Shown: one piece after another, positions 34,604-43,985 of the stretch
How the letters are laid out: each line of letters begins with the position of its first letter
Position numbering within the stretch: position 1 is the first letter of the stretch
Source of the DNA: Castanea sativa
Lineage: Eukaryota; Streptophyta; Magnoliopsida; Fagales; Fagaceae
Assembly: GCF_040712315.1 (NCBI RefSeq)
Contig: NC_134013.1
Location: forward strand, 80,048,001-80,112,000
Length of the DNA stretch: 64,000 nt
Direction: 5' to 3'
Notes under the pieces: model-generated
Database searches by the model: none
The model's input: only the letters and a program-made list of their open reading frames with translations
What the model was told of the DNA's origin: nothing
Program-made: the position numbers and the translations under genes

Positions 34604-35534
34604 TCACCTTAGAGAATCTTTTCTCACCCATATAGCACGAGTCTTTGGCTTTGTAGGTAAAAATCCATAAGAAGCAGAGTGTATTTGAGGGATTACACCA
34701 ATCTTCTGAGAAAGACTGAAATCCTGCAATTTCCTTTCACAAGCCAACAAGCTTAAATTTTTCAAAAGCATATGAAATAATTTATTTGGACTTATGGCAG
34801 GAGAAATGTCATCACATATCCTAGATTGAAATACAGAATGTTTAAATTTTAATTTATGACAATTAGGACGAATGTGACCGGAGACACCACAGAAGTGACA
34901 AATAGGAACAAATTTAAGAACGTCAGTATTCCTAATAACAAATCTAGTCTTAGATTTTGGTTTTTGCCTCAACAAAGAACAATTTAGTCTAATATGACCA
35001 ACAGCACCACAAAGGTGACAGGTAGGCACAAAAACAGATTTCTTTTGCACACTAGCAGTAGGTTTAGATATAGGTTTAGAAATTTCAGCGTCTACATCAG
35101 AACTTTTACCTTTGTCTAACCTAGCAAAAAAAATCATTTTCTTTATTATTCCTCTTGAAAGGAGGGATATAAACTTTCTCAGTTTTAGACTTAAAAAAAA
35201 TAGAAACACTTCTGTTATCAACAGCAAACTTGGCACTAGACAAATTTTCAAGTTTAGCTTTAGACTCAACTAACTCTTGTTCCAAGCTTTTCATATTCTC
35301 ATCTTGAGAGGAAATTTGATTTCTCAAAAATTCATTCTTTTTATTAGATTCATCTAATCTAACAACTAATTCCACTTTTTCAAGATTAGCCAATTTTAAC
35401 TCTTCTTTGAGTTTCTTAGCAATTTTCATAAATTTCAATAATTCCTTACGGAGGGTTTCATAGGCATCAATAAAATCAACAAAAACAATAGTGTCATTTT
35501 TATTCAAATCATCACAATCAAAATAGTAAGACAC
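34604..35534 (-). pseudogene. Copia SIRE-type gag, C-terminal half, frameshifted
   Basis: On the minus strand, 35534-35121 codes an acidic start and a long coiled coil (DAYETLRKELLKFMKIAKKL and on to SLEQELVESKAKLENL) ending in PPFKRNNKENDFF. The next frame, open from 35269 to 34604, continues with ARLDKGKS, then two canonical CCHC zinc knuckles (CHLCGAVGHIRLNC and CHFCGVSGHIRPNC) and ends in KPKTRAIWVRKDSLR. The switch falls in a run of eight T (minus strand) near 35130, so one base gain or loss broke the frame. The N-terminal UBN2 core seen in element 1 is absent. Confidence 0.8.
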
Positions 35535-35607
35535 TTAAAATTATCCATGATAACAGAGATCAAGGATCAACTCTTAGATCAAAAAATCTAAACACTAGAG
35601 CTAACCC

Positions 35608-35619
35608 GCTCTGATACCA
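35608..35619 (-). promoter_or_regulatory. Primer binding site (initiator-Met tRNA)
   Basis: Minus strand TGGTATCAGAGC is the perfect plant iMet primer site and lies two bases inside the 5' LTR. Confidence 0.92.
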
Positions 35620-35621
35620 CT

Positions 35622-36442
35622 TATACGTTTTTAGATCCCTTAAACACAACCAGATTAATCTAGTTATTTAGTCAAATGATTAACTTAGGTAAATTATGCA
35701 GATCTAGGTTAACACATATAAATCATATCATTGTAAAGTGCGGAAAATAAAGAACACAATAATATGATAACCCAAGAAAACCAAACCGGTAAAAAACCTA
35801 AAGAGGATTTAACCTAGCTATCCTCAAGATAAACTGAATCCACTATGAAAGAATTGAAGTTTACACAATAGCGACTTAGACCACTAACATCCTATTACTA
35901 CCTCAAGTAGGAAACTTACTACCACGACCACGGACTACTTCTTTCTTGAATTCCCAGCAAGCACAAGCACTCCCGCTTGTATATCTTTAAACTCTTGAAT
36001 CTGCAACTGAATTGATCACCAAGCTCTTGACCTCAATCTAGATCTTGATAACCCTAAGTGTATGTGAAGGCAAACACCTCTAGACTTCACAAAAGATTCA
36101 CACACACAGCATAAAGAGCATCCTTAAAACGTGGCTAAGGTTTTCCCTTTTATACCTAGGGCAAAATATAAAACCTTACATGTAAAACGGGCTTGGGCTG
36201 AGTTGAAAAATTCTGCAGAAAAACAATCTGTACAAGCTTTGATCGATCGAGTCTAATTTTTGATCGATCGATCGAGCCAAGCAGATTTACACAGTAAATC
36301 CTGCAGAACACTCGATTCCAAATTTACAACTTAAACATACTTTGAGCAAGTCTAAAATAAAACAAAACGTTTTGATCATGGTTTGCCAACATTACAAAAT
36401 GAAGTTCTAATACATTTAAACCTAAAGTCTTAGAACCCAACA
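35622..36442 (-). repeat. 5' LTR of element 2
   Basis: 821 bp. Its inner end reads TATACG where the partner has TGTACA. A 19-base gap against the other LTR near 35935 lies between CCAC microhomologies. CGATCGATCGAG words occur near 36240-36275. Confidence 0.88.
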
Positions 36443-36579
36443 ATAAGTAAAGAGTGATATTAGTAGTGGATCTAAATGAGAACCAATAAAAATTTATCAT
36501 ACCAACTGTTTTTAAAAATGTTATAAAATAGTTTTTGTTTTACTACAGTTTTAGCATTGCTCAATAACTTTTTCAAGTT

Positions 36580-36584
36580 GTATT
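36580..36584. repeat. Target site duplication, left
   Basis: GTATT, identical to 48177-48181. Confidence 0.92.
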
Positions 36585-37332
36585 TGTAGGGAGTAAAAGG
36601 ATCCTGATGGAGATATGGGCCTTTGGGCCGTGCTAAAGAAGGCCGACCTGTTCTTGAGTTTAGAACTTGTTAGTACTACGGGTCGGCCCATACGCCGAGG
36701 ATCCGAGGATCCAGCCGAGGGTGAATTTCTCTTCGGACGGACACCAGAGAACCTGGGACTTCATGATAAACGTTAGGCAATGACATAGTTAAAACCAGTG
36801 GATAAAAGGGGTAAACCCTTGAATGTCCTAGAAGCACCGATGTAATAGAAACACCAAGGATAAAGGCTGTCACCTCCACATTAAAGACCCTGCACCTACC
36901 ACCCTGGCCGCATTAATGGGGAAATGACACCTGAACAGTGGAAGGGAAACTTCTGGTTACTATTCAAAGGCACTGAGAAAAGAAATATCTAGGCTAAGGG
37001 GGAGTAGGGGCAACACGTGTACAAAGTATCAAAAAGAGGAGTATTTAAGGAGGAACTTAGAACAGAAATGGGGATCCCTTCTTTGTAACCTAAAGGAAAG
37101 AGAAAAAGAGAGAGAGAAATAATATAAGAACAGTTCTCGGCTTACGTCCGAGCAGGTTGACTTACAGTATTCCTTGTTGTTTTCAAGTATTTATAATCTT
37201 TGGCTTGTCATTTAATCCTCAAACACTTCTAACCTGGGTTTCAAGCCCACACTCTACAAATTACATTGTTTAAGGCTCATTGGGCCTGAGCCCGTAACTG
37301 TTCTTGGGGCCAGGTGCAATTGTGCACTTACA
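36585..37332 (+). repeat. 5' LTR of the Tat element
   Basis: 748 bp, from TGTAGGGAGTAAAAGG to GTGCACTTACA. A TATTTAA box at 37042-37048 is the likely core promoter, followed by a purine-rich leader (GA repeats near 37090-37125). Confidence 0.95.
37042..37048 (+). promoter_or_regulatory. TATA-like box in the 5' LTR
   Basis: TATTTAA about 290 bases before the LTR end is a candidate start signal for genomic RNA. The same box is at 47886-47892 in the 3' LTR. Confidence 0.5.
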
Positions 37333-37334
37333 AT

Positions 37335-37350
37335 TGGCGCCGTCTGTGGG
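37335..37350 (+). promoter_or_regulatory. Primer binding site of the Tat element
   Basis: TGGCGCCGTCTGTGGG begins two bases after the LTR. This is the form typical of Tat/Ogre-type elements; I believe the partner is tRNA-Arg, but that is from memory. Confidence 0.85.
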
Positions 37351-37379
37351 AAATCTAGTCTAGAAGGGACAGGGATACT

Positions 37380-38522
37380 ATGGCAGGCTTAGGTGCTCAC
37401 CATGCTGAGTCACAGGGATCACAGCTGGAAGATCATTTTGAACGTCTTGAACACCGAAGAGATCGTGAGGGGAGTGTCCATACAGAATATCCAGGTGCTA
37501 GCCATATTCATGAAGGGGGTAGCACCACCCACGACGAGGGTTCTAAATCCATGCAGAAGGAAATCAACCGTTTAAAGAGAAAGCTACGCCGCGCTAAGCG
37601 TAGGTTTTCACCGTCCTCATCTAACTCTTCCTCAGAGGAGGATAGGGGAGCTGGCCACAGCTCAAGGTCGCGCTCTCCCACCAGTGCAACGTCCTCCAGC
37701 GAGGAGGGTGACCAGCCAACTCGCAGACGTAAGAAGCCTCTTTCCAGGGGCTTAGGCAACGATGCTATGAGTAGGGCGTTGCACCAGCTCTCCAAATCTC
37801 CATTTGCACGGAGGATTGAGAAAGGAAGGCTTCCCAGAAGGTTTACCCAGCCCACTTTCACCATCTATAATGGCCGGACTGATCCGGTGGAGCATGTGAG
37901 TCACTTTAACCAGAGGATGGCGGTGCACTTTCACAACGAGACCCTGATGTGCAAAGTTTTCCCCTCCAGCCTGGGACCTGTTGCTATGAGGTGGTTCAAC
38001 GGCCTTAAGTCGGGGTCTATAAGTTCGTTTGGGGAGCTTACTAGGGCATTCGCTTCACGGTTCATCACGTGTAGCAGAGTACCTCGGCCATTGGACTCGC
38101 TGTTATCCATGACCATGAGGGAAGGGGAGACGTTGAAAGCATACTCCGATCGTTACTGGGAGATGTTTAATGAAATAGATGGCGACTTTGATGAGGTGGC
38201 ACTTAATACCTTTAAGGTGGGCCTCCCTACTGATCACGACCTGAGAAAGTCTTTGACTAAAAAGCCTGTTCGCAGTGTACGTCGCCTCATGGACCGTATT
38301 GACGAGTATAAGAGAGTGGAGGAAGACCAACAGCAAGGAAAGGGAAAGGAGAAGGTTATCCCGCAGAGAGAAGGGATTTCGTGTCGGACAGATATCACAA
38401 TAACAAGGCCGAGGAGAGATTACGTTGGACGATCCGCCTCGGCAGCACCTCGTGCCGTGAACACCGTATTCCGGAACCAAGACATCACCGTTGGAGAAAG
38501 TTCGCTAGGTACCCTCCTTTAA
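37380..38522 (+). CDS. gag: Gag protein, Tat lineage
   Basis: 380 codons from the first ATG after the primer site. Residues 55-125 are rich in Arg, Lys and Ser (KRKLRRAKRRFSPSSSNSSS, RSRSP), an SR-like nucleic-acid-binding region. Residues about 155-310 form the retrotransposon gag domain (YNGRTDPVEHVSHF, AMRWFNGL, FASRFI, EGETLKAYSDRYW, GLP). The frame stops at 38520. The usual zinc-knuckle tail is spread over the other two frames between about 38460 and 38700 (FKWLDKMAGDP, then VGHTTE with EQLVAEGKLKQ), with at least three frame changes. Gag would form the particle; this copy lacks a continuous knuckle region and a direct link to the protease. Confidence 0.88.
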   Translation: MAGLGAHHAESQGSQLEDHFERLEHRRDREGSVHTEYPGASHIHEGGSTTHDEGSKSMQKEINRLKRKLRRAKRRFSPSSSNSSSEEDRGAGHSSRSRSPTSATSSSEEGDQPTRRRKKPLSRGLGNDAMSRALHQLSKSPFARRIEKGRLPRRFTQPTFTIYNGRTDPVEHVSHFNQRMAVHFHNETLMCKVFPSSLGPVAMRWFNGLKSGSISSFGELTRAFASRFITCSRVPRPLDSLLSMTMREGETLKAYSDRYWEMFNEIDGDFDEVALNTFKVGLPTDHDLRKSLTKKPVRSVRRLMDRIDEYKRVEEDQQQGKGKEKVIPQREGISCRTDITITRPRRDYVGRSASAAPRAVNTVFRNQDITVGESSLGTLL

Positions 38523-38653
38523 ATGGCTCGATAAGATGGCAGGAGACCCCGCGAAGAGGAATCACAACCTCTTTTGCCGCACCACCGGGATGTGGGCCAC
38601 ACTACCGAGAACCGGCCGGACCCGTGGAACCATCCGGAGCAGCTCGTCGCTGA

Positions 38654-39388
38654 GGGAAAGTTAAAGCAAGACTCGTGTCACCCCACCGGCGGTGTCACCA
38701 AGTAGGCTCAAACAACCAGAGGAACAATACATCTCGGCCAGCCTTGGGAACAATTAATATTATCTTTGCTGCCCCTGGCACGACCGGCTCAGGTCCCACT
38801 AGGGTGATGGCGGTTTCCCATCCACAGACCGAGGATGTGGGTCACAGGCCGAAGAGGTTGAAGGGCACTTTGCCCGTCCTAGATTTCTCGGAGGAGGATA
38901 AGGTAGGGACTATCCAGCCCCATGACGATGCTCTTGTGGTCACCCTCAGAATAGGGAACTATGATGTGAGAAGGGTGATGATAGATCAGGGCAGCGGTGC
39001 AGATATCATGTACCCTGATCTATTTAAGGGGTTAAGGTTGAAGTTGGAAGACCTTACTCCTTATGACTCGCCACTTATAAGCTTTGAAGGGAGAGCCGTT
39101 GTATCGAAGGGACAGATCCGTTTGCCTGTTCAATCTGGCTCAGAAACGGTTGAGGTGGACTTCATCGTGGTTGATGCGTACTCTCCATACACGGCCATCC
39201 TTGCCAGGCCTTGGCTACATGCGCTTGGAGCCGTCTCCTCTACCTTACATGTTAAAGTTAAATTCCCCTCGGGGGAATGTGTTGAGGAAATCCTCGGCAG
39301 CCAATCGGTAGCTAGGCAGTGCATATCGGCTGCAGTGCTGCACCAGACAGAAGCCGAGTCTTCGGCTTTGATCACCAAAGATTTATAG
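38654..39388 (+). CDS. Aspartic protease segment
   Basis: Open in the same frame as RT. The catalytic motif is VMIDQGSGADIMYP (near 38981), with Gln in the position usually held by Thr or Ser. It is followed by the typical VDFIVVDAYSPYTAILARPWLHALGAV segment. The first Met (38675) is probably not the true start; the segment should be made as part of Gag-Pro. It ends at UAG 39386-39388, after which the same frame continues into RT. It cleaves the polyprotein in the particle. Confidence 0.85.
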   Translation, partial: GKVKARLVSPHRRCHQVGSNNQRNNTSRPALGTINIIFAAPGTTGSGPTRVMAVSHPQTEDVGHRPKRLKGTLPVLDFSEEDKVGTIQPHDDALVVTLRIGNYDVRRVMIDQGSGADIMYPDLFKGLRLKLEDLTPYDSPLISFEGRAVVSKGQIRLPVQSGSETVEVDFIVVDAYSPYTAILARPWLHALGAVSSTLHVKVKFPSGECVEEILGSQSVARQCISAAVLHQTEAESSALITKDL

Positions 39389-39394
39389 CAGTTA
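39386..39394 (+). promoter_or_regulatory. UAG with TMV-type readthrough context
   Basis: The only stop between protease and RT is UAG followed by CAG UUA. This fits the known CARYYA readthrough context used by tobamoviruses. No frame change is needed across it. Alternative: a simple CAG to TAG mutation in this copy. Confidence 0.45.
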
Positions 39395-42300
39395 ACAGCT
39401 CCTGGTTCATCTGGAATGGTGACAGGAGATGAGACACAGTGCGAGGGATTAGAGAAGTTTCCAGTAGCTGATGACCCAGAGAGGTTCTTCCAAGTCGGTG
39501 TACTTTTGCCACACCAAGAGAAGATGGAATTGTTAGAATTCTTGAAGGACAATGTTGATGTTTTTGCGTGGGATCCTTATGAAGCTCCAGGCGTGGATCC
39601 GGGCTTCATTTGTCATCACCTAAATGTCAACCCGGCTATTGTTCCGAGAAGGCAGCCACCTCGGCGCTCTTCCAGAGAACATTCCGAGACTGTGAAGGAA
39701 GAGGTGCTTAAACTCAAGAAGGCTGGGGCTATCAAAGAGATTTTCTACCCCGAGTGGTTAGCCCATACAGTCGTCGTCAAAAAGAAAAATGGAACGTGGA
39801 GGGTATGTGTGGACTTTACTGATCTGAACAAGGCCTGCCCTAAAGATTCGTTCCCAATGCCACGTATTGATCAATTGGTGGATGCCACTGTCGGACATCC
39901 TCGGATGAGCTTTTTGGACGCCTTCCAGGGTTATCACCAGATTCCATTGGCACTAGACGATCAGGAGAAGACTGCCTTCATTACACCGACGGGGAATTAT
40001 CATTATAAGGTCATGCCATTCGGCTTGAAGAATGCTGGGGCTACCTATCAAAGGATGATGACCAGAATGTTCGAACAGCAAATGGGGAAAACCATTGAGG
40101 TATATGTTGACGATATGGTGGTGAAAAGCAAAACAATACCCTCACACGTGAAAGATTTGGCCGACACTTTTCAGGTACTGAGAAGGTACAAGTTGCGCCT
40201 CAACGCCTCAAAATGTTCTTTCAGCGTGGGGTCTGGGAAGTTCTTGGGATACATGATTACTCATAGAGGCATAGAGGTAAACCCGGTGCAGGTCAAGGCT
40301 ATTCAGGACTTGCAGCCTCCTCGGAACCCAAAAGAAATTCAAAAGTTGACGGGAATGATTGCCGCATTGAACAGGTTCATATCTCGGTCAGCTGACCGGT
40401 GTCGTCCTTTCTTCCAACTGTTGAATAAGTGGAAAGGGTTTCAATGGACCGAGGACTGCGAGTTAGCTTTTCAACAGCTCAAGCAATATCTATCTCGGCC
40501 ACCCATTCTGTCTCGTCCAGAGGCACATGAGATTTTGTTTGCTTATCTGGCAGTGGCCATCCACGCGGTCAGCCTGGTCCTGATAAGAGATGATAGCGGG
40601 GTGCAAAGACCGGTGTATTATGTTAGTAAATCTTTGGGTGATGCCGAGGTGCGTTATCAACCCTTAGAGAAAGCGCTCCTGGCCGTGGTTCATGCCACGC
40701 GAAAGCTTCCCCATTATTTTCAGTCCCACACAGTGGTTGTTCTGACCCAATTGCCCCTTAAGGCAGTGCTACGTAGCACCGACTACTCAGGAAGGATAGC
40801 AAAGTGGGGGACCATCCTGGGGGCTTTTGATGTAAAGTATAAGCCTCGCACCTCGGTGAAAGGCCAGGTCCTCGCTGACTTGGTGGCGGAATTTGCCGAG
40901 CCATTACTGGAAGAAACTCTAAAAGAAACACACATGGATGAAAAATCAGTTGGTGTGATTACATCTGCCTTGCCTTTGATTTGGAAAGCGTATGTGGATG
41001 GGGCGGCTAATCAGAGAGGATCTGGTGTTGGACTTGTTCTAACGTCCCCAGAGGGAATTGTCTTCGAAAAATCTTTGAGATTGGCGTTCTCGGCTACTAA
41101 CAATGAGGCCGAATACGAAGCGGTCTTGGTAGGCATGAAAATGGTGCGTAGAATGGGTGGAAAGGAAATCCGTATCTTCTCGGATTCTCAACTGGTGGTC
41201 GGCCAGGTCACGGGAGCCATGGAGGCTAGAGATCCAAGGATGCAGGAATATTTGGCCCAGATTAAGCGCCAGCAAACTGAATTTGACTCCTTCGCCTTAA
41301 CCCATATCTCTCGGAGCGGAAACACCCATGCAGACTCCTTAGCCACGCTGGCAACCTCCTCGGCTCAAGGTTTACCTAGGGTTATCCTCGTTGAGGATTT
41401 ACTAGAACCCTCTCTGGTCATTACCAACGCGCCTCGTATCCATCTGATAAGGTCTGGACCTAGTTGGATCGACCCGGTTGTATCTTTTCTTAGGGATGAT
41501 GTTCTTCCTGAGGACAAATCTGAAGCAGATAAGATACGCCGAAAGGCGCCACGTTTCTGGTTGTCCGAGGACCAAAAACTGTACAAACGATCCTTTTCAG
41601 GACCGTACTTGTTGTGTGTACACCCTGATTTAACGGAAGGGCTTCTAGAAGAATTGCATGAAGGGATTTGTGGCAGCCACACTGGGGGAAGATCCTTAGC
41701 CCACAGGGCTCTGACTCAGGGTTATTGGTGGCCCAATATGCAAAGAGAGGCCCAAGACTATGCCAGGAAATGTGATCAGTGTCAGAGGTTTGCTCCTAAT
41801 ATTCATCAACCTGGAGGAGTTCTTAACCCCCTTTCCAGTCCTTGGCCCTTCGCACAGTGGGGACTAGACATAGTTGGGCCATTTCCGAGGGCAACAGGCA
41901 ATAAAAGATGGCTTCTCGTGGGAACAGACTATTTTACTAAATGGGTTGAGGCCGAGCCCTTAGCAAATATAAGAGATGTTGACTCTAAGAAGTTTGTCTG
42001 GAAAAACATCGTTACCAGATTCGGTATACCGCACACACTCATCTCAGACAATGGTGTTCAGTTCGACAGTAAGGCTTTTAGGAAGTATTGTGGTGACATG
42101 GGTATTATAAATAGGTATTCCACCCCAGCTTATCCTCGAGGAAATGGCCAAGCCGAGGCCGTTAACAAAGTCATTGTCAGTGGGCTGAAGAAAAGGTTGG
42201 ATGATGCGAAAGGCAGATGGGTAGAAGAGTTCCCTCATGTTCTGTGGACGTATCGGACCACACCGCGCAGGTCCACTGGAGAAACTCCATTCTCTATGAC

Positions 42301-42703
42301 TTATGGAGCCGAGGCGGTGATACCTCTGGAATCTGGTTTTCCCACTCTAAAGACCAACTCCTTTAGCCCGGAGAATAACAACGGACTCCTGGAAAAAGGC
42401 CTAGATTTGCTTGAGGAACGGCGCGAGGCAGCAATGGTCCAAATGGCTTATTATCAACAGAAGCTAAAACGGGGATATGACGCCCACGTGAGGCTAAGGC
42501 CACTTGCACCTGGTGATCTCGTACTAAGAAAAGTTGTGGGCACCTCTAAGAACCCAGCTTGGGGTAAGTTAGGACCCAACTGGGAAGGCCCCTACCGCAT
42601 TGTTTCAGTAGCAGGCATAGGGTCATATCGGCTAGCTGACCTAGATGAAAGAATTGTACCACGCCCATGGAATGTAAATAATCTTAGAAGATATTATTAT
42701 TAA
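39389..42703 (+). CDS. pol: Pol: RT, RNase H, archaeal-type RNase H, integrase
   Basis: One intact frame; the first ATG is 39416 (1095 residues from there, numbered below). RT spans about 105-300 with YVDD at 230-233. The first RNase H (about 370-495) has lost its opening catalytic Asp (FAYLAVAIHAVSLVL). A second, archaeal-type RNase H (about 520-650) keeps D528, E566, D590 and D640, so it probably does the work. Integrase has the H748/H755/C786/C789 zinc site and the D818, D878, E914 triad with D-35-E spacing. The C-terminal part ends in ADLDERIVPRPWNVNNLRRYYY. It reverse transcribes and integrates the element. The intact length contrasts with the broken frames on both sides. Confidence 0.95.
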   Translation, partial: QLTAPGSSGMVTGDETQCEGLEKFPVADDPERFFQVGVLLPHQEKMELLEFLKDNVDVFAWDPYEAPGVDPGFICHHLNVNPAIVPRRQPPRRSSREHSETVKEEVLKLKKAGAIKEIFYPEWLAHTVVVKKKNGTWRVCVDFTDLNKACPKDSFPMPRIDQLVDATVGHPRMSFLDAFQGYHQIPLALDDQEKTAFITPTGNYHYKVMPFGLKNAGATYQRMMTRMFEQQMGKTIEVYVDDMVVKSKTIPSHVKDLADTFQVLRRYKLRLNASKCSFSVGSGKFLGYMITHRGIEVNPVQVKAIQDLQPPRNPKEIQKLTGMIAALNRFISRSADRCRPFFQLLNKWKGFQWTEDCELAFQQLKQYLSRPPILSRPEAHEILFAYLAVAIHAVSLVLIRDDSGVQRPVYYVSKSLGDAEVRYQPLEKALLAVVHATRKLPHYFQSHTVVVLTQLPLKAVLRSTDYSGRIAKWGTILGAFDVKYKPRTSVKGQVLADLVAEFAEPLLEETLKETHMDEKSVGVITSALPLIWKAYVDGAANQRGSGVGLVLTSPEGIVFEKSLRLAFSATNNEAEYEAVLVGMKMVRRMGGKEIRIFSDSQLVVGQVTGAMEARDPRMQEYLAQIKRQQTEFDSFALTHISRSGNTHADSLATLATSSAQGLPRVILVEDLLEPSLVITNAPRIHLIRSGPSWIDPVVSFLRDDVLPEDKSEADKIRRKAPRFWLSEDQKLYKRSFSGPYLLCVHPDLTEGLLEELHEGICGSHTGGRSLAHRALTQGYWWPNMQREAQDYARKCDQCQRFAPNIHQPGGVLNPLSSPWPFAQWGLDIVGPFPRATGNKRWLLVGTDYFTKWVEAEPLANIRDVDSKKFVWKNIVTRFGIPHTLISDNGVQFDSKAFRKYCGDMGIINRYSTPAYPRGNGQAEAVNKVIVSGLKKRLDDAKGRWVEEFPHVLWTYRTTPRRSTGETPFSMTYGAEAVIPLESGFPTLKTNSFSPENNNGLLEKGLDLLEERREAAMVQMAYYQQKLKRGYDAHVRLRPLAPGDLVLRKVVGTSKNPAWGKLGPNWEGPYRIVSVAGIGSYRLADLDERIVPRPWNVNNLRRYYY

Positions 42704-42763
42704 TAAAATGTGCTCTTATCAGTGAACATTTCAAAGTTATGACTACCTCTGACGCATGCGGTT

Positions 42764-43985
42764 ACTATCTTTAAGAATCAAACAGAAACTTGGTTAAGTG
42801 CAGTCCCCGGACCACAAACCTCGTGAAAATTGATGTCTTGTCATTTGTTAAACAAAACCTTAGTTATGCCGGGTCTTCGGACCTCCTACTTTGGGGAAAT
42901 TAACATTTGAAGTTGCTGATCTTAAGAATCAAACAGAAACTTGGTTAAGTGCAGTCCCCGGACCACAAACCTCGTGGAAATTGATGTCTTGTCATTTGTT
43001 AAACAGAACCTTAGTTATGCCGGGTCTTCGGACCTCCTACTTTGGGGAAATTAACATTTGAAGTTACTGATCTTAAGAATCAAACAGAAACTTGGTTAAG
43101 TGCAGTCCCCGGACCACAAACCTCGTGGAAATTGATGTCTTGTCATTTGTTAAAACGAGAACCTTAGTTGTCACGGGCCTTCGGACCTCCTACTTTGGGG
43201 AAATTAACATTTGAAGTTACCGATCTTAAGAATCAAACGAAACTTGGTTAAGTGCAGTCCCCGGGACCACAAACCTCGTGGAAATTGATGTCTTGTCATT
43301 TGTTAAACGGAACCTTAGTTATGCGGGTCTTCGGACCTCCTACTTTGGGGAAATTAACATTTGAAGTTACCGATCTTAAGAATCAAACGAAACTTGGTTA
43401 AGTGCGGTCCGGACCACGAAACCTCGTGGAAATTGATGTCTTGTCATTTGTTAAACGAACCTTAGTTATACCGGGTCTTCGGACCTCACTACTTTGGGGA
43501 AATTAACATTTGAAGTTACTAATCTTAAGAATCAAATGTAAACTTGGTTAAGTGCAGTCCTCGGACCACAAACCTCGTGGAAATTGATGTCTTGTCATTT
43601 GTTAAACAGAACCTTAGTTATGCCGGGTCTTTGGACCTCCTACTTTGGGGAAATTAACATTTGAAGTTACTGATCTTAAGAATCAAACAGAAACTTGGTT
43701 AAGTGCAGTCCCCGGACCACAAACCTCGTGGAAATTGATGTCTTGTCATTTGTTAAACAGAACCTTAGTTATGCCGGGTCTTCGGACCTCCTACTTTGGG
43801 GAAATTAACATTTGAAATTACTGATCTTAAGAATTAAACAGAACCTTGTTTATGCCGGGTCCTTGGGCCTCCTATTTTGGACAAATTGACATTTAAACTT
43901 ATTGATCTTAAGAACTAATGGGAAATTGTTTAAGTCTTGTCCTCGGATCACAAACTTGATTAAAGTTAATTGGTTATTGCGCCTG
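42764..43985 (+). repeat. 151-bp tandem array after pol
   Basis: CTTAAGAATCAAAC recurs at about 42770, 42921, 43072, 43225, 43375, 43524, 43675 and 43826, with steps of 149-153 bp. That gives seven full units, then two shortened, diverged ones to about 43985. Each unit contains CCGGACCACAAACCTCGTGG, TCTTGTCATTTGTTAAA and TCTTCGGACCTCCTACTTTG. Tat/Ogre 3' untranslated regions are a known source of satellite DNA. Confidence 0.95.

Larger units (their letters stand above)
31169..36442 (-). mobile_element. Gag-only Copia-type LTR element (TR-GAG-like), element 2
   Basis: Minus-strand element of 5274 bp with an exact 5-bp target duplication ATAAG (31164-31168 and 36443-36447). It has LTRs of 821 and 835 bp, a perfect initiator-Met tRNA primer site, a polypurine tract and a gag remnant, but no pol. 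It shares the gag C-terminal arrangement of element 1 (CCHC knuckles, then PKTRAIWVRK), yet the LTRs are of a different family. Mobility would depend on enzymes from an autonomous SIRE-like relative. Confidence 0.9.

Noticed and set aside
37508..38480. Minus-strand frames of 60-125 codons under gag
   Set aside because: Shadows of the gag frame with no independent support.
42764..43985. CRISPR-like array
   Set aside because: Units are 151 bp with no short-repeat/spacer structure, inside a plant retrotransposon; it is an ordinary tandem array.
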